From: AC-32 sp963716865
GTDB taxonomy: Bacteria > Actinomycetota > Thermoleophilia > Gaiellales > Gaiellaceae
Assembly: GCA_963716865.1 (NCBI GenBank)
Contig: CAVQUF010000003.1
Location: 496,001-560,000, forward strand
Direction of reading: 5' to 3'
Length of the DNA: 64,000 nt
Below the pieces are notes generated by a model. The model searched no databases. It was not told where the DNA came from and saw only the letters and a program-made list of their open reading frames with translations. Position 1 is the first letter of the stretch. The number at the start of each line of letters is the position of its first letter. Both the position numbers and the translations under genes were made by a program. Shown here in pieces: positions 50,573 to 61,535 of this stretch.

Positions 50573-51006
50573 ATGCCCAAGCGAAACGACATCGACCGCC
50601 TGCACGACGAGATCCGCGAGCTCGTGGACGACCTCTGGCACGTCCCCCGGTTCCTGATCGCGAAGCGCGGCTTCCGGCCCAACGTGGACTGCATCCGCAG
50701 CGACGACCCCGCTGCGCTGCACGTGGTCGTCGAGCTTCCGGGCGTCGATCCGTCTCAGATCAAGGTGATCGCAGCCGAGCGCGTGCTCGTCGTCGCCGGC
50801 GAGCGCTGCCGGCCGCCCGGAGAGGGCCGCTACCGCCAGATGGAGCTGGAGTACGGGCCGTTCGAGCGGCGAATCTCGCTCGACGAGCCGGTGGACACCG
50901 CTGCCGCGACCGCGCGCTACGAACAGGGGCTGCTGACGATCGAGCTTCCGATCGTGGCCAGGCCGGCGCAGCAGACGCGCGTCGCGATCATCGTCGGGAG
51001 CCTGGA

Positions 51007-51010
<4 letters not shown>
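50573..51010 (+). CDS. Hsp20-family small heat-shock protein
   Basis: 145 aa. Alpha-crystallin domain from about residue 45 (ALHVVVELPGVDPSQIKVIAAERVLVVAGER) to the C-terminal strand QGLLTIELPI. Holds unfolding proteins for refolding. It overlaps lon by 4 bp (the lon GTG starts at 51007), a pairing of a holdase and a protease that suggests common heat-stress control; no HAIR or CIRCE element was seen. Confidence 0.9.
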
Positions 51011-53418
<2,408 letters not shown>

Positions 53419-53440
53419 CTCGCGCCGAGGCCCCGTACGG

Positions 53441-53446
53441 TAGAAC
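53441..53446 (+). promoter_or_regulatory. Candidate -10 box for the small membrane protein
   Basis: TAGAAC, 6 nt before the ATG at 53453. Supports that start over the ATG at 53447 and the later ATG at 53483. Confidence 0.4.
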
Positions 53447-53452
53447 ATGCCC

Positions 53453-53893
53453 ATGCCCACGACTGAAAGGACGGCCTATCTGATGGCCACAGCGAAAGAC
53501 CGAGTTTCCGACGTCACGCCCTACGTGAAGCGGGCTCTCCAGGACGAGGAGCTGCGCGAGAACATCCGCAGCGCCTACACGACCGCGCGCAGCGTCTACG
53601 ACGAGCTGATCGGCGGCCGCACCATAGGCGCGGCTGCGACGAGAGTCGCGAGCGACCAGGACATCCAGGAGCAGCTGCGATCCGCGATCGAGGACCTGCG
53701 AAGCGCGGCCGACCGGATCAAGGGCAAGGAAGAGGAAGGCAGGAGCTTCAACGGCTCCCTGATCCTGATCGGGATCGCGCTCGGAGTCCTGTTCAACCCC
53801 GTGACCGGCCCGGACACGCGCCGCTGGCTGAAGGACAAGATCTTCGGCGAGAACGACGAGTTCGGCTACGGCTCGGGCGACAACTCGAGCTAG
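53453..53893 (+). CDS. Small membrane protein of unknown function
   Basis: 146 aa from the ATG at 53453; alternatives are 53447 (no -10 spacing) and 53483 (AAAGGA about 11 nt upstream). A helical N-terminal part rich in Arg, Asp and Glu precedes one hydrophobic segment (about 100-120, SLILIGIALGVLFNPVTG) and a polar tail. The G-x3-G-x2-F-x-P-x-TG pattern resembles YtxH-like stress proteins. Possibly an envelope stress factor, given lon upstream; not proven. Confidence 0.7.
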   Translation: MPTTERTAYLMATAKDRVSDVTPYVKRALQDEELRENIRSAYTTARSVYDELIGGRTIGAAATRVASDQDIQEQLRSAIEDLRSAADRIKGKEEEGRSFNGSLILIGIALGVLFNPVTGPDTRRWLKDKIFGENDEFGYGSGDNSS

Positions 53894-53896
53894 CCG

Positions 53897-55354
53897 TTAG
53901 CCGCGGTCGGTCCCGGCGTTCGACGGCGGGCTGAAGCCGAGTGACCTGAGCAGGGCCTCGTCGCCCTCGCCCGGGGCCCTGGGCGTGATCGCCCGCTTGA
54001 GCGATCCGGGATCGAGCCCGCTCGCCTCTGAGATGTCCGAAACCTGGAGCAGGATCGCGCCGGGCTTCGGCGCCGGGTCCGAGACCGCTCCCGCCGGCAC
54101 CCAGCCGGCGACGTTCTGGAACCGCACGTCCTGGAGGTGCTTCCAGGCCGTGAGATAGGGAGTCGGGTTCACGGCTCCGTCGTAGCCCATCCAGATCAGC
54201 GACTCGGGATGCACCTCGAAGTGGAGATGCGTCGGCGTCCCGGCCGCGTCGCCCGTGTTGCCGACGAAGCCCAGCACGTCGCCCGCCTTCACGTGCCGCC
54301 CGTTCTTCGCGAGCGGCGAGAACGCCGAGAGGTGCGCGTAGTAGAACTCGTTCCCCGCCTGGTCGCGCAGCCACAAGCGGTTGCCGCCGATCTCGTTCCA
54401 GCCGACCGAGAACACGATCCCGTCCGCGCAGGCGAGGATCGGCGCGCCGAGCGGGGCGAAGATGTCGTCGCCGTGGTGCCAGTTGCCGGGCACGTCGCCC
54501 CGGAACGCGCCGAAGGTGTCGCCGAACCACGAAGGCCCGTAGACAGGGAAGACGTAGCCACCAGCCGTCAGCTTCGGCTGCAGACCCGACGGGGCGGGGA
54601 GCAGCGGGAGCTGGCCGTGGGAAGGCTCGGGCGCGCTCGGGCTCTTGCCCCGCTTGGAGGATCCCGGCGCTACGGGCTTCTGCGACTTCGGCGCGGGCGC
54701 CTGCACGTTCGCCTCCGCGTACCCGACCTGGATCTCCGAGCCGGCGGGCAGGCCGCCGTGGTCTGCGGTCAGGTGGACGTCGAGCGCCGTGACGAACCCC
54801 ACGAACGCCTGCGCCCCCGACAGGCCCAGGCTCGTGTCGGTGCCCTGCTCGAGCGTGATCAGGTAGCCCCAGTCCGCGAGCGCGACGCGGCCGTTCGGAA
54901 CGACCGCCGCCGGCTGGCCGAGCACGGTCAGACCCGAGACGGCCGACGACGCGAGCCGGCCGCGCGCGGTCCGGCCCTTCGTCGAGCCCGTTGCCTTCGC
55001 GGTCGCCGACTCGGCGGTGATCTCTCCGCCGAAGAGCGACACCGAGAGCGCCTGGCCCGAGGCCTTCGCCGACGCGCGCGAGCCCACGCCGGCCGCAGCC
55101 GAGGTCGTGAGCGCCTCCGTCGTCGCGATCGATCCGTCCTCCGGGTAGACGAAGGTCGCGGCGGATCCGGTCCGGTGCGGCGGCGCCGAGACCAGCCCGG
55201 CCTGGGCGCCGGGCTGCCCGGGGAGAAGGATCTGGATCGCGTACGCCCGCGCCGATGCACCCGCGCCCGTAGCGGAACCACCACCCGCCCCGGCCGAGCC
55301 GGCGGTGAGCAGAAGGACCCCGCTGAGCAGGACGAAGACGAGCCGCTTGGCCAC
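53897..55354 (-). CDS. Secreted M23-family metallopeptidase
   Basis: 485 aa from the GTG at 55354, which places a signal peptide (RLVFVLLSGVLLLTAGSAGAG) at the N-terminus. The M23 domain (about 290-410) has H...D (WHHGDDIFAPLG) and HLHFEVHP zinc ligands of LytM/NlpD-type endopeptidases. A Ser/Ala-rich middle and a C-terminal helical part of about 75 residues (SDPAPKPGAILLQVSDIS onward) have no assigned family. Cleaves peptidoglycan cross-bridges or activates amidases. Longer upstream codons overlap the TIGR03943 gene. Confidence 0.87.
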   Translation of the reverse strand: MAKRLVFVLLSGVLLLTAGSAGAGGGSATGAGASARAYAIQILLPGQPGAQAGLVSAPPHRTGSAATFVYPEDGSIATTEALTTSAAAGVGSRASAKASGQALSVSLFGGEITAESATAKATGSTKGRTARGRLASSAVSGLTVLGQPAAVVPNGRVALADWGYLITLEQGTDTSLGLSGAQAFVGFVTALDVHLTADHGGLPAGSEIQVGYAEANVQAPAPKSQKPVAPGSSKRGKSPSAPEPSHGQLPLLPAPSGLQPKLTAGGYVFPVYGPSWFGDTFGAFRGDVPGNWHHGDDIFAPLGAPILACADGIVFSVGWNEIGGNRLWLRDQAGNEFYYAHLSAFSPLAKNGRHVKAGDVLGFVGNTGDAAGTPTHLHFEVHPESLIWMGYDGAVNPTPYLTAWKHLQDVRFQNVAGWVPAGAVSDPAPKPGAILLQVSDISEASGLDPGSLKRAITPRAPGEGDEALLRSLGFSPPSNAGTDRG

Positions 55355-55407
55355 CTTCGTGGGAAGTATGGACGAATCCCCCAACGGACTTCCGGACGGA
55401 GGGGCGC

Positions 55408-56124
55408 TCAGGTGCGGAAACTCAGGTACGGCTGGCTCGGCTCCGAGACGTGCTGGATCCGGTCTGCCACGACGACGAACCGCTTCCCGCGCTGCTTCAG
55501 CGAGCCGGTCACCTGGAGCCACGAGTCGGGCTTGAACGAGTGGCGCTGGAGCGCGCTGCCGTCGATCGGCACGCCAACGGGCTGCGCATCGGCCACACAG
55601 CAGGCGACGTAGAAACGCGCCAGCTCGAAGGTGCCGGGAGGGACGTCCTTCGACCCGGTCACGAACCCGAGCAGGCGAATCCGCAGACCCGGATGAATGC
55701 CGGCGTCCTCGGCGAAGTCGGCGTCGCCCTCGGCGACCCGGATGTCGAGGAACGACACGTCAGCAGGTGTCGCCGGGGGTGGCGGGCGGGCACTGAGGAA
55801 GTACGTCCCGCCGCCCTTGCGCGCGGCCGCGAACGACCCGAGCGCCGCATGCGGGACGAGGATCACGGCAGCCAGCGGCACGAGCAACGCGAACAGGCTG
55901 ACGGCCTCGCGAAGCGTCAGGGCAGGTCCGCTGCGTCGAGCTCGCGCATAGCTGTAGGCGTAGGCGAGCAGCGCCAGCGTCAGGACAACGGCCCCGAATG
56001 GCACGACCCACTGCGTTCGCGACCCGAGATACCGGCTCGTGGCTCCCGTCGTCCAGAGAAGGAGAAAGAAGAACGCCCAGGCCGCGAGCGCCCCGCCGCG
56101 GGCGATGCGCGCGTCGACGCTCAT
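55408..56124 (-). CDS. TIGR03943-family membrane protein (DUF1980)
   Basis: 238 aa; its ATG overlaps the permease stop (ATGA). Two or three N-terminal helices then a soluble domain with DVSFLDIRVAEGD and LRIRLLGFVTGSKDVPPGTFELARFYVACCVADAQPVGVPI. This family is almost always paired with a YraQ/UPF0718 permease, as here, and in several Gram-positive bacteria the pair is zinc-regulated. The VACCVAD Cys pair could bind metal. Confidence 0.86.
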   Translation of the reverse strand: MSVDARIARGGALAAWAFFFLLLWTTGATSRYLGSRTQWVVPFGAVVLTLALLAYAYSYARARRSGPALTLREAVSLFALLVPLAAVILVPHAALGSFAAARKGGGTYFLSARPPPPATPADVSFLDIRVAEGDADFAEDAGIHPGLRIRLLGFVTGSKDVPPGTFELARFYVACCVADAQPVGVPIDGSALQRHSFKPDSWLQVTGSLKQRGKRFVVVADRIQHVSEPSQPYLSFRT

Positions 56125-57188
56125 CGCACAATCGCCTCGAAGATCAGCGAGCCGACCACGATCACCGGGACGGTGACGATCAGCAGCCGGACCACGAAGA
56201 GCCGACGGAACGTCGCCCCGTAGAGGACGGACAGTTTCAGGTCGGCGATCGGGCCGAGGACGAGAAACGCCAGCTGTGCGCCGAGCGTGAACGACGTGAA
56301 GGACGCGGCAATGAAGGCGTCCGCCTCCGAGCAGAGCGAGAGCAAGAACGCGACCGCCATCAGCGACAGCGCCGAAAGGACGGGAGCGCCGCCGAGCGCG
56401 GAGATCGCCGACTCCGGGACGGCCGCCTGCACGAACGCCGAGAGCGCGGCACCGAGGACGACGAACTTGCCCATGAAGAGAAAGTCGGCCACGAGATGGC
56501 CGGAGAACGCCGCCGCACGCCCGTGCTCGTGGGAGTGGGAATGCTCGCCCTCGTGATCGGAGGCCCGCACCCGCAGCAGATCGCCCGCGCGGGTTCTCCC
56601 GATCGCCAAGCCCGCGACCATCGCCGTGACGAGCCCGAGGCCGGCGCGTCCGGCGACCATCTCCGCACCGCGTTGGTGGCCTCCGTAGGCGACCCAGGTG
56701 GAGGTGAGCACGATCGGATTCAGGATCGGCGAGGCGAGCATGAAGGTGATTCCCGCAGCAGGGTGAACGCCGCGCGCAATCAGCCTGCGGCCGACGGGAA
56801 CCGAGCCACACTCGCAGACCGGGAAGGCGACACCCCCGAGCGCGGCGGTCGGGATCTGGAGGGCGAGCGGGAAGCGCGCAATCGAGTCGAAGGCCCGCTC
56901 CGGGAGGAAGACAGCGATCGCGGCCGAGGCGAGCGCTCCGAGCAGGATGAACGGCAGCGCCTCGATCACGATCGAGGAGAAGACGAGCAGGAAGGTCTGC
57001 GCCGCCGGCCCGTGGCCGAGTCCCGCCGCCGAGGCGGCGATTACGAGCAGGGCGAACAGGCCGAGCAGACGCCCGAAGGCCGCCCCGGACACCGTCTGGG
57101 TTTCCCAGACGTTGCGAACTCGCCCTGCAAGGCGTGCGCTCTCAGGCTCGCGTGGCAGAGCAGGGGCCGCGAGGCCTGTCTGTTCCAT
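56121..57188 (-). CDS. UPF0718/YraQ-type permease
   Basis: 355 aa from the ATG at 57188. About eight helices. Signatures: FSSIVIEALPFILLGALAS, FPVCECGSVPVGRRLIARGVHPAAGITFMLASPILNPIVL, and SLCSEADAFIAASF, all conserved in the family, with Cys and acidic residues inside membrane helices. A His-rich cytoplasmic loop (EGEHSHSHEHGR) suggests metal binding. Likely moves a metal or its complex; direction unknown. It lies 32 bp after znuB on the same strand. Confidence 0.86.
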   Translation of the reverse strand: MEQTGLAAPALPREPESARLAGRVRNVWETQTVSGAAFGRLLGLFALLVIAASAAGLGHGPAAQTFLLVFSSIVIEALPFILLGALASAAIAVFLPERAFDSIARFPLALQIPTAALGGVAFPVCECGSVPVGRRLIARGVHPAAGITFMLASPILNPIVLTSTWVAYGGHQRGAEMVAGRAGLGLVTAMVAGLAIGRTRAGDLLRVRASDHEGEHSHSHEHGRAAAFSGHLVADFLFMGKFVVLGAALSAFVQAAVPESAISALGGAPVLSALSLMAVAFLLSLCSEADAFIAASFTSFTLGAQLAFLVLGPIADLKLSVLYGATFRRLFVVRLLIVTVPVIVVGSLIFEAIVR

Positions 57189-57220
57189 CCCCGAAGTGTG
57201 ACGGCTCGGACCGCCGCCCG

Positions 57221-58021
57221 CTACACGCGCGCGCGGAGGATCTCGAGCCCCGCTGCAGCCAGGAATATCCCCGTCGCAGTCAGCACGATGGTCCCGCCGG
57301 GAGGCAGGTTTCCGTAGTAGGACAAGGTGAGGCCCGCGAGGACGGAGCCGAGGCCGAAGACGACGCCAAGGCCCATCGTCGAGCGAAGGCTCCAGGCGAT
57401 CCGCTGCGCCGCGATGACCGGCAGCACCATCAGCGCCGCGATCAGCAGGATCCCCACGACCCGCATCGAGATCCCGATCGTCAGCGCGGCGAGCATCGCG
57501 ACGGCGCCGTTCAGGAGCGGCACCGGCAGGCCCGAGACGCGGGCGCCCTCCTCGTCGATCGCCACCGCCAGCAGCGAGCGCAGCAGGATTGCGATCAAGA
57601 CCAGCGCTGCAAAGCCGAGCACGGCGATCGTGAGCAGGTCGCGGCGGGTGACCGTGAGGATCGACCCGAACAGGTACGTGAACAGGTTCGCGTTGAGAGC
57701 TCCCGCCGCGGAGATGAGCACGACGCCTCCCGCGATGCCCGTGTAGAAGACAAGCGCCAGCGCCTGGTCGCCGGCGGCCTTCCGATGGGAACGAAGCCAC
57801 TCGATCGCGGCCGCGCCGACGATCGCCGCGGCCAGCGCTGTCCAGACGGGTGAGATGCCGAGCAGATACCCGGCGGCGACGCCGGCGAAGGCGACGTGGC
57901 CGATCCCGTCCCCGATCAGGCTCATCTGCCGCTGGACGAGAAAGAAGCCGACGACCGGCGCGAGCACCCCGATCACCGCCCCGGCGGCGAACGCGAGCCG
58001 CATGAACTCGAACTCAAACAT
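57221..58021 (-). CDS. znuB: Zinc/manganese ABC transporter permease
   Basis: 266 aa, about eight helices. MSLIGDGIGHVAFAGVAAGYLLG is the ZnuB/TroC cytoplasmic motif, and a high-identity core GAVAMLAALTIGISMRVVGILLIAALMVLPVIAAQRIA follows. Overlaps znuC by 8 bp. Specificity for Zn rather than Mn is inferred from the adjacent Zur-like regulator. Confidence 0.9.
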   Translation of the reverse strand: MFEFEFMRLAFAAGAVIGVLAPVVGFFLVQRQMSLIGDGIGHVAFAGVAAGYLLGISPVWTALAAAIVGAAAIEWLRSHRKAAGDQALALVFYTGIAGGVVLISAAGALNANLFTYLFGSILTVTRRDLLTIAVLGFAALVLIAILLRSLLAVAIDEEGARVSGLPVPLLNGAVAMLAALTIGISMRVVGILLIAALMVLPVIAAQRIAWSLRSTMGLGVVFGLGSVLAGLTLSYYGNLPPGGTIVLTATGIFLAAAGLEILRARV

Positions 58022-58730
58022 GCGTGTGCGACGGGTCGTGCCAGAGCTCGGGCAGAGAAGTCGGTGGGCCGTCGAAGACGACCCGCTCGCGGACGAGCAC
58101 GAGCCTCTCGACGACGTGCTCGATCGCGCCGAACTCGTGCGAGACGTAAAGGATCGTGACGCCGAGCTCGCCGTGAAGGCGGGCGAGCAGGTCGGCGAGC
58201 GCCTCCTGCGCCTCGACGTCCACCCCGGCCGTCGGCTCGTCCAACGCGAGCAGCTTCGGGTCGGAGACGAGCGCCTTGGCGATGAACGCGCGCTGCTGCT
58301 GGCCGCCAGAGAGCCGCGTCAGCGGGCGCTTCGCCAGCGCCGACAGCCCGACCCGCTCGATCGCCTGGTCGATCGCCTCGCGGTCCAGCGAGTTGAGCCG
58401 GCCGAAGCGATTGACGGCCGAGCGTCCGGCCGAGACGACCTCACGAACGGTCGCCGGCGCCTGGATCCCGAGCTGCGCGCGCTGCGCAAGGTAGCCGAGC
58501 TTGGGCCGGTCGCGAAACCGGTCCGCAGGCTCCCCAAAGAGCAAGGCGCGTCCGCTTGTCGGGCGCTCGAGACCGAGCACGAGCCGAAGCAGGGTCGTCT
58601 TCCCGCCGCCGTTCGGCCCTGCGATCGCGAGGAACTCGCCGCCGTCGACCTCGAGGTTGACGCCACGTAGGACCAGCGGGCCGTGCTGGTACGCAAAGTC
58701 GACGTTGTCGAATTCGACCGCTAGCGGCAT
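58014..58730 (-). CDS. znuC: Zinc/manganese ABC transporter ATPase
   Basis: 238 aa. Walker A GPNGGGKTTL, signature RLSGGQQQRAFIAKAL, Walker B LLALDEPTAGVD and switch His LYVSHE. The N-terminal strand NVDFAYQHGPLVLRGVNLEV is normal. Overlaps znuA at one end and znuB at the other. Confidence 0.93.
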   Translation of the reverse strand: MPLAVEFDNVDFAYQHGPLVLRGVNLEVDGGEFLAIAGPNGGGKTTLLRLVLGLERPTSGRALLFGEPADRFRDRPKLGYLAQRAQLGIQAPATVREVVSAGRSAVNRFGRLNSLDREAIDQAIERVGLSALAKRPLTRLSGGQQQRAFIAKALVSDPKLLALDEPTAGVDVEAQEALADLLARLHGELGVTILYVSHEFGAIEHVVERLVLVRERVVFDGPPTSLPELWHDPSHTHV

Positions 58731-59578
58731 CCGAGCGCCTCACGGAGCTGACGCAGATTCTGCCGCATCACCGACAGATAGTCGTCTCCGTGGGCCTGCT
58801 CGGACGGGGTCAAGCCCTCGATCGGATCGAGCACGGCCGCCTTCGCGCCCGAGTCCCGAGCGACGGTCTCTGCAAGCTTCGGCGAGACGAGCCGCTCGAA
58901 GAACACGGTCGTGATGTGGTCGCGACGGACGAGCTTGATCAGGTCTTGCAGATGCTTGGGGCTCGGCTCGGACTCGGGGTCGATCCCTGTGATCGGGACC
59001 TGGTGCAGGTGGTAGCGAGAGGCGAGGTAGCCGAACGCCGCGTGGCTCGTGACGAAGTCGCGCCGGGTGCAGTGTGCGAGCCCGTGCCGGTAGACGGGGT
59101 CGAGCGCAAGCACCCGCGCGGCGAGCTCGTCCGCCTGCGAGGACCGGCCGAGGGCCGAGCCGATCCTCTTCACGACGCGCGCGAACAGGATCGGGTCGAG
59201 CCAGACGTGCGGGTCGGTCTTGCCCGCCTCGTCGCCGACACCGCGGCGAAGAGGCATCCCGGCCAGCACGTCGATGCGCTTGCCCTTGGCGCCGTCGACT
59301 GCCTGCTCGACCGCGGGCTGGAACCCGTGCGAGAGGTAGAGGACGAGGTCGGCTGTCTGGATGCGGGCGACGTCTCCCGGGGTCACTTCGATGTCGTGCG
59401 GCTCCGCCCCGGGCGGGGTCAGGTTCTCGACGTCCACGTTCGGCCCGCCCACCTGCTTGGCCGCGAAGGCGAGCGGATAGAAGGCGGCCACGACGGTCTT
59501 CTGGCCTTTCGCGCCCGTGGCCGCGCCGCAGCCGGTCACGACCAGGCTGACGAACAGCGAGACAAGAATGATTCTCAT
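58721..59578 (-). CDS. znuA: Zinc-binding substrate protein of ABC transporter
   Basis: 285 aa lipoprotein (signal LFVSLVVTGC). Cluster A-I metal-binding lipoprotein: FYPLAFAAKQVGGPNVDVENLTPPGAEPHD (first His), DPHVWLDPILF, FVTSHAAFGYLASRY and a last Asp/Glu near LDPIEGL. No long His-rich loop is present. It lies head of znuACB and divergent from zur. Confidence 0.91.
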   Translation of the reverse strand: MRIILVSLFVSLVVTGCGAATGAKGQKTVVAAFYPLAFAAKQVGGPNVDVENLTPPGAEPHDIEVTPGDVARIQTADLVLYLSHGFQPAVEQAVDGAKGKRIDVLAGMPLRRGVGDEAGKTDPHVWLDPILFARVVKRIGSALGRSSQADELAARVLALDPVYRHGLAHCTRRDFVTSHAAFGYLASRYHLHQVPITGIDPESEPSPKHLQDLIKLVRRDHITTVFFERLVSPKLAETVARDSGAKAAVLDPIEGLTPSEQAHGDDYLSVMRQNLRQLREALGCR

Positions 59579-59593
59579 CGGGTGCTAGACGAT

Positions 59594-59625
59594 AATGGTT
59601 CTCGTGAGCGTTGTCGAGAACCGTT
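59594..59625. promoter_or_regulatory. Zur-box-like inverted repeat between znuA and zur
   Basis: AATGGTTCTCG (59594-59604) and CGAGAACCGTT (59615-59625) are near-perfect inverted repeats (one mismatch) 10 bp apart. A related AATGATTCTCAT (59567-59578) overlaps the znuA start. The right arm runs into TACCAT, the -10 of zur. The layout suggests Zur represses both znuACB and itself. Confidence 0.6.
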
Positions 59626-59630
59626 ACCAT
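59625..59630 (+). promoter_or_regulatory. Candidate -10 box of zur
   Basis: TACCAT, then 6 nt, then the ATG at 59637. Supports that start rather than the ATG at 59595, which lies inside the operator. Confidence 0.5.
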
Positions 59631-59636
59631 CTTTGT

Positions 59637-60077
59637 ATGGTCGAGAGTCGGTCAGCGTGGTCCGAGCAAGCACTCGCGGAGCTACGCGCTGCGGGCTACC
59701 GGCGCGGCCTCGCGCGCGGGCGCGTGATCGACTTTCTCGACCGCCAGCAGTGCTGCGTCGGCGCGCAGGAGATCCACCGGGAGCTGCGCTCGCGGGGAGA
59801 GCCGGTCGGTCTTGCAAGCGTCTACCGCGTGCTCGAGGTGCTCGCCGACAAGCGCCTGGTGCAGCGGGTCGACCTCGGCGACGGGGTGGCGCGGTTCGAG
59901 CCCGTCCGCGACTCGGTCGAGCACCACCATCACATCGTCTGCGACGACTGCGGGAAGATCGAGGCGTTCGCCGACCAGCGGCTCGAGCGGGTGCTGCGCG
60001 ACGTCGAGGCCAACAGCGGCTACGCGGTCGCCGGGCACGACATCGTGCTCCGCGGAGCCTGCAGCTCCTGTAGATAA
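59637..60077 (+). CDS. zur: Fur-family regulator, probably Zur
   Basis: 146 aa from the ATG at 59637. Winged helix with CCVGAQEIHRELRSRGEPVGLASVYRVLEVLAD, the HHHHIVCDDCGKIEAF metal-sensing motif and a C-terminal RGACSSC; two CxxC pairs hold the structural zinc. Divergent from znuACB, so zinc is the likely corepressor. Iron or other metals cannot be excluded. Confidence 0.91.
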   Translation: MVESRSAWSEQALAELRAAGYRRGLARGRVIDFLDRQQCCVGAQEIHRELRSRGEPVGLASVYRVLEVLADKRLVQRVDLGDGVARFEPVRDSVEHHHHIVCDDCGKIEAFADQRLERVLRDVEANSGYAVAGHDIVLRGACSSCR

Positions 60078-60086
60078 GAGGCCGCC

Positions 60087-60467
60087 TTATGAGGTAGCCG
60101 GCCGGCGCAGCGCGTGCCGGACGATCTGGGCGGCGACGATCAGCATCAGCACGCCGAACAGACGGCGTAAGGCATCCTCGGGCAGCGCCTCGGCGATCTG
60201 GACTCCGGCCTCGACCCCGGCGATGGACGCGACGCCGATGACGAGCGCAGAGCGCCAGCGGACGTTGCCGTAGCGCTGCTGGCGCCACGCGCCGACGGCC
60301 GCCGCGGGGAGGATCGCCAGCAGGCTCGTCGCCTCGGCGTGGATCTGCGTCAGGCCCAGGACGAGCGTCAGCGTCGGCACGAACAGGATCCCGCCGCCGA
60401 CGCCGAAGAGCCCGGCCATGACGCCGGCGAGACCTCCGAGAGCAGCGGCGAGGAGCAAGGCCCACAT
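60087..60467 (-). CDS. Half-size TauE/SafE (TSUP) transporter protein, unit B
   Basis: 126 aa, about four helices. GVMAGLFGVGGGILFVPTLTLV is the TSUP signature, and NVRWRSALVIGVASIAGVEAG fits the later half motif. A full TSUP protein has two such units in about 250 aa. Its ATG overlaps the previous stop by one base (TGATG). Confidence 0.85.
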   Translation of the reverse strand: MWALLLAAALGGLAGVMAGLFGVGGGILFVPTLTLVLGLTQIHAEATSLLAILPAAAVGAWRQQRYGNVRWRSALVIGVASIAGVEAGVQIAEALPEDALRRLFGVLMLIVAAQIVRHALRRPATS

Positions 60468-60808
60468 CAGACGAGCATGCGCGCCCCGACCGCGGCAAGG
60501 AGGGCTGCGAACGCCAGCGAGAGCGTGCGGCCGGCGAGGCGTTGCTGCAACGCGGTGCCGGCCACGGCGCCGACCACGGCGGGAATACCGACCACCAGGG
60601 CCGCGGCCGGCTTCATCTCTCCGTGGACGGCGTAGGTGACGGCACCGACGAGCGCGATCACGAAGACCGCGGCCAGCGAGGTCGCCATCGCCGGGCGCTC
60701 GTCGAAGTGGGCGACCAGGATCAGCAGCGGAACGATCGCGATCCCCCCGCCGACGCCGAGCAGGGCGCTGAGGAGACCCGCGACGAGGCCGATGGCGACG
60801 AGCCGCAC
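60467..60808 (-). CDS. Half-size TauE/SafE (TSUP) transporter protein, unit A
   Basis: 113 aa from the GTG at 60808. GLLSALLGVGGGIAIVPLLILV repeats the TSUP signature, four predicted helices. With unit B it makes a complete TSUP carrier, split and coupled. Such carriers export sulfite, organosulfonates or related anions. The gene is divergent from otsB by 19 bp. Confidence 0.84.
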   Translation of the reverse strand: MRLVAIGLVAGLLSALLGVGGGIAIVPLLILVAHFDERPAMATSLAAVFVIALVGAVTYAVHGEMKPAAALVVGIPAVVGAVAGTALQQRLAGRTLSLAFAALLAAVGARMLV

Positions 60809-60827
60809 CCACCGTATTCTGCGCGCT

Positions 60828-61535
60828 GTGAAGGATGTGCTCGTCCCCCTCGTCGCCGAGCCGGAGAAGGCGGCGGTACTCCTCGATGTCGACGGGACGC
60901 TCGCGCCGATCGTTTCGCGGCCGGATCGCGCGAAGGTTCCCGAGGAGGCGAGGGCGGAGGTCGCACGGCTGGCCGGGAAGTACGCGCTCGTGGCCTGCGT
61001 CAGCGGGCGCACCGGAGAGGAGGCGCGGCGGCTCGTCGGTGTGGACGGCGTCGTCTACGTGGGAACACACGGGCTGGAGCTCGAGCCCGAGGCCGAGCGC
61101 TGGCGGGCGGCGCTCAGGCCCTTCGCCGAGCTCGACTGGCCATGGCTCGAGGACAAGGGCTTGACAGTGGCGTTCCACTGGCGCGAGGCGCCCGACGAGG
61201 ACTCCGCGCGCGCGGAGCTGGAGGCGGTCGCGGAGCGCGCCGAGGCGGCCGGGCTCGAGGCCCGCTGGGGTCGGAAGGTTCTCGAGCTGCGCCCGCCGGT
61301 CGACGCCGACAAGGGAACCGCCGTCCGAACCCTGCTGGAGCAGCGCGGGTTGCGGCGCGCGCTGTACGCGGGCGACGACACGACGGACCTCGACGCCTTT
61401 CGCGGGCTCGACGGCTGTGAGGTGGCCGTCCGCGTGGCGCTCGTATCGGCCGAGTCGCCGCCGGGCCTGCGCGAAGCCGCGGACGTCGTCGTCGGCTCGC
61501 CCGCGGAGCTGCTCGAGCTCCTCCGGCTCCTCTAG
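60828..61535 (+). CDS. otsB: Trehalose-6-phosphate phosphatase
   Basis: 235 aa from the GTG at 60828. HAD motifs: VLLDVDGTLAPIVSRP (nucleophile and acid/base Asp), CVSGRTGEEARRLVG, LELRPPVDADKGTAVRTLL (Lys) and YAGDDTTDLDAF (metal). Dephosphorylates trehalose-6-phosphate. No otsA is in the window. TATTCT (60815-60820) lies 7 nt before the GTG. Confidence 0.9.
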   Translation: MKDVLVPLVAEPEKAAVLLDVDGTLAPIVSRPDRAKVPEEARAEVARLAGKYALVACVSGRTGEEARRLVGVDGVVYVGTHGLELEPEAERWRAALRPFAELDWPWLEDKGLTVAFHWREAPDEDSARAELEAVAERAEAAGLEARWGRKVLELRPPVDADKGTAVRTLLEQRGLRRALYAGDDTTDLDAFRGLDGCEVAVRVALVSAESPPGLREAADVVVGSPAELLELLRLL

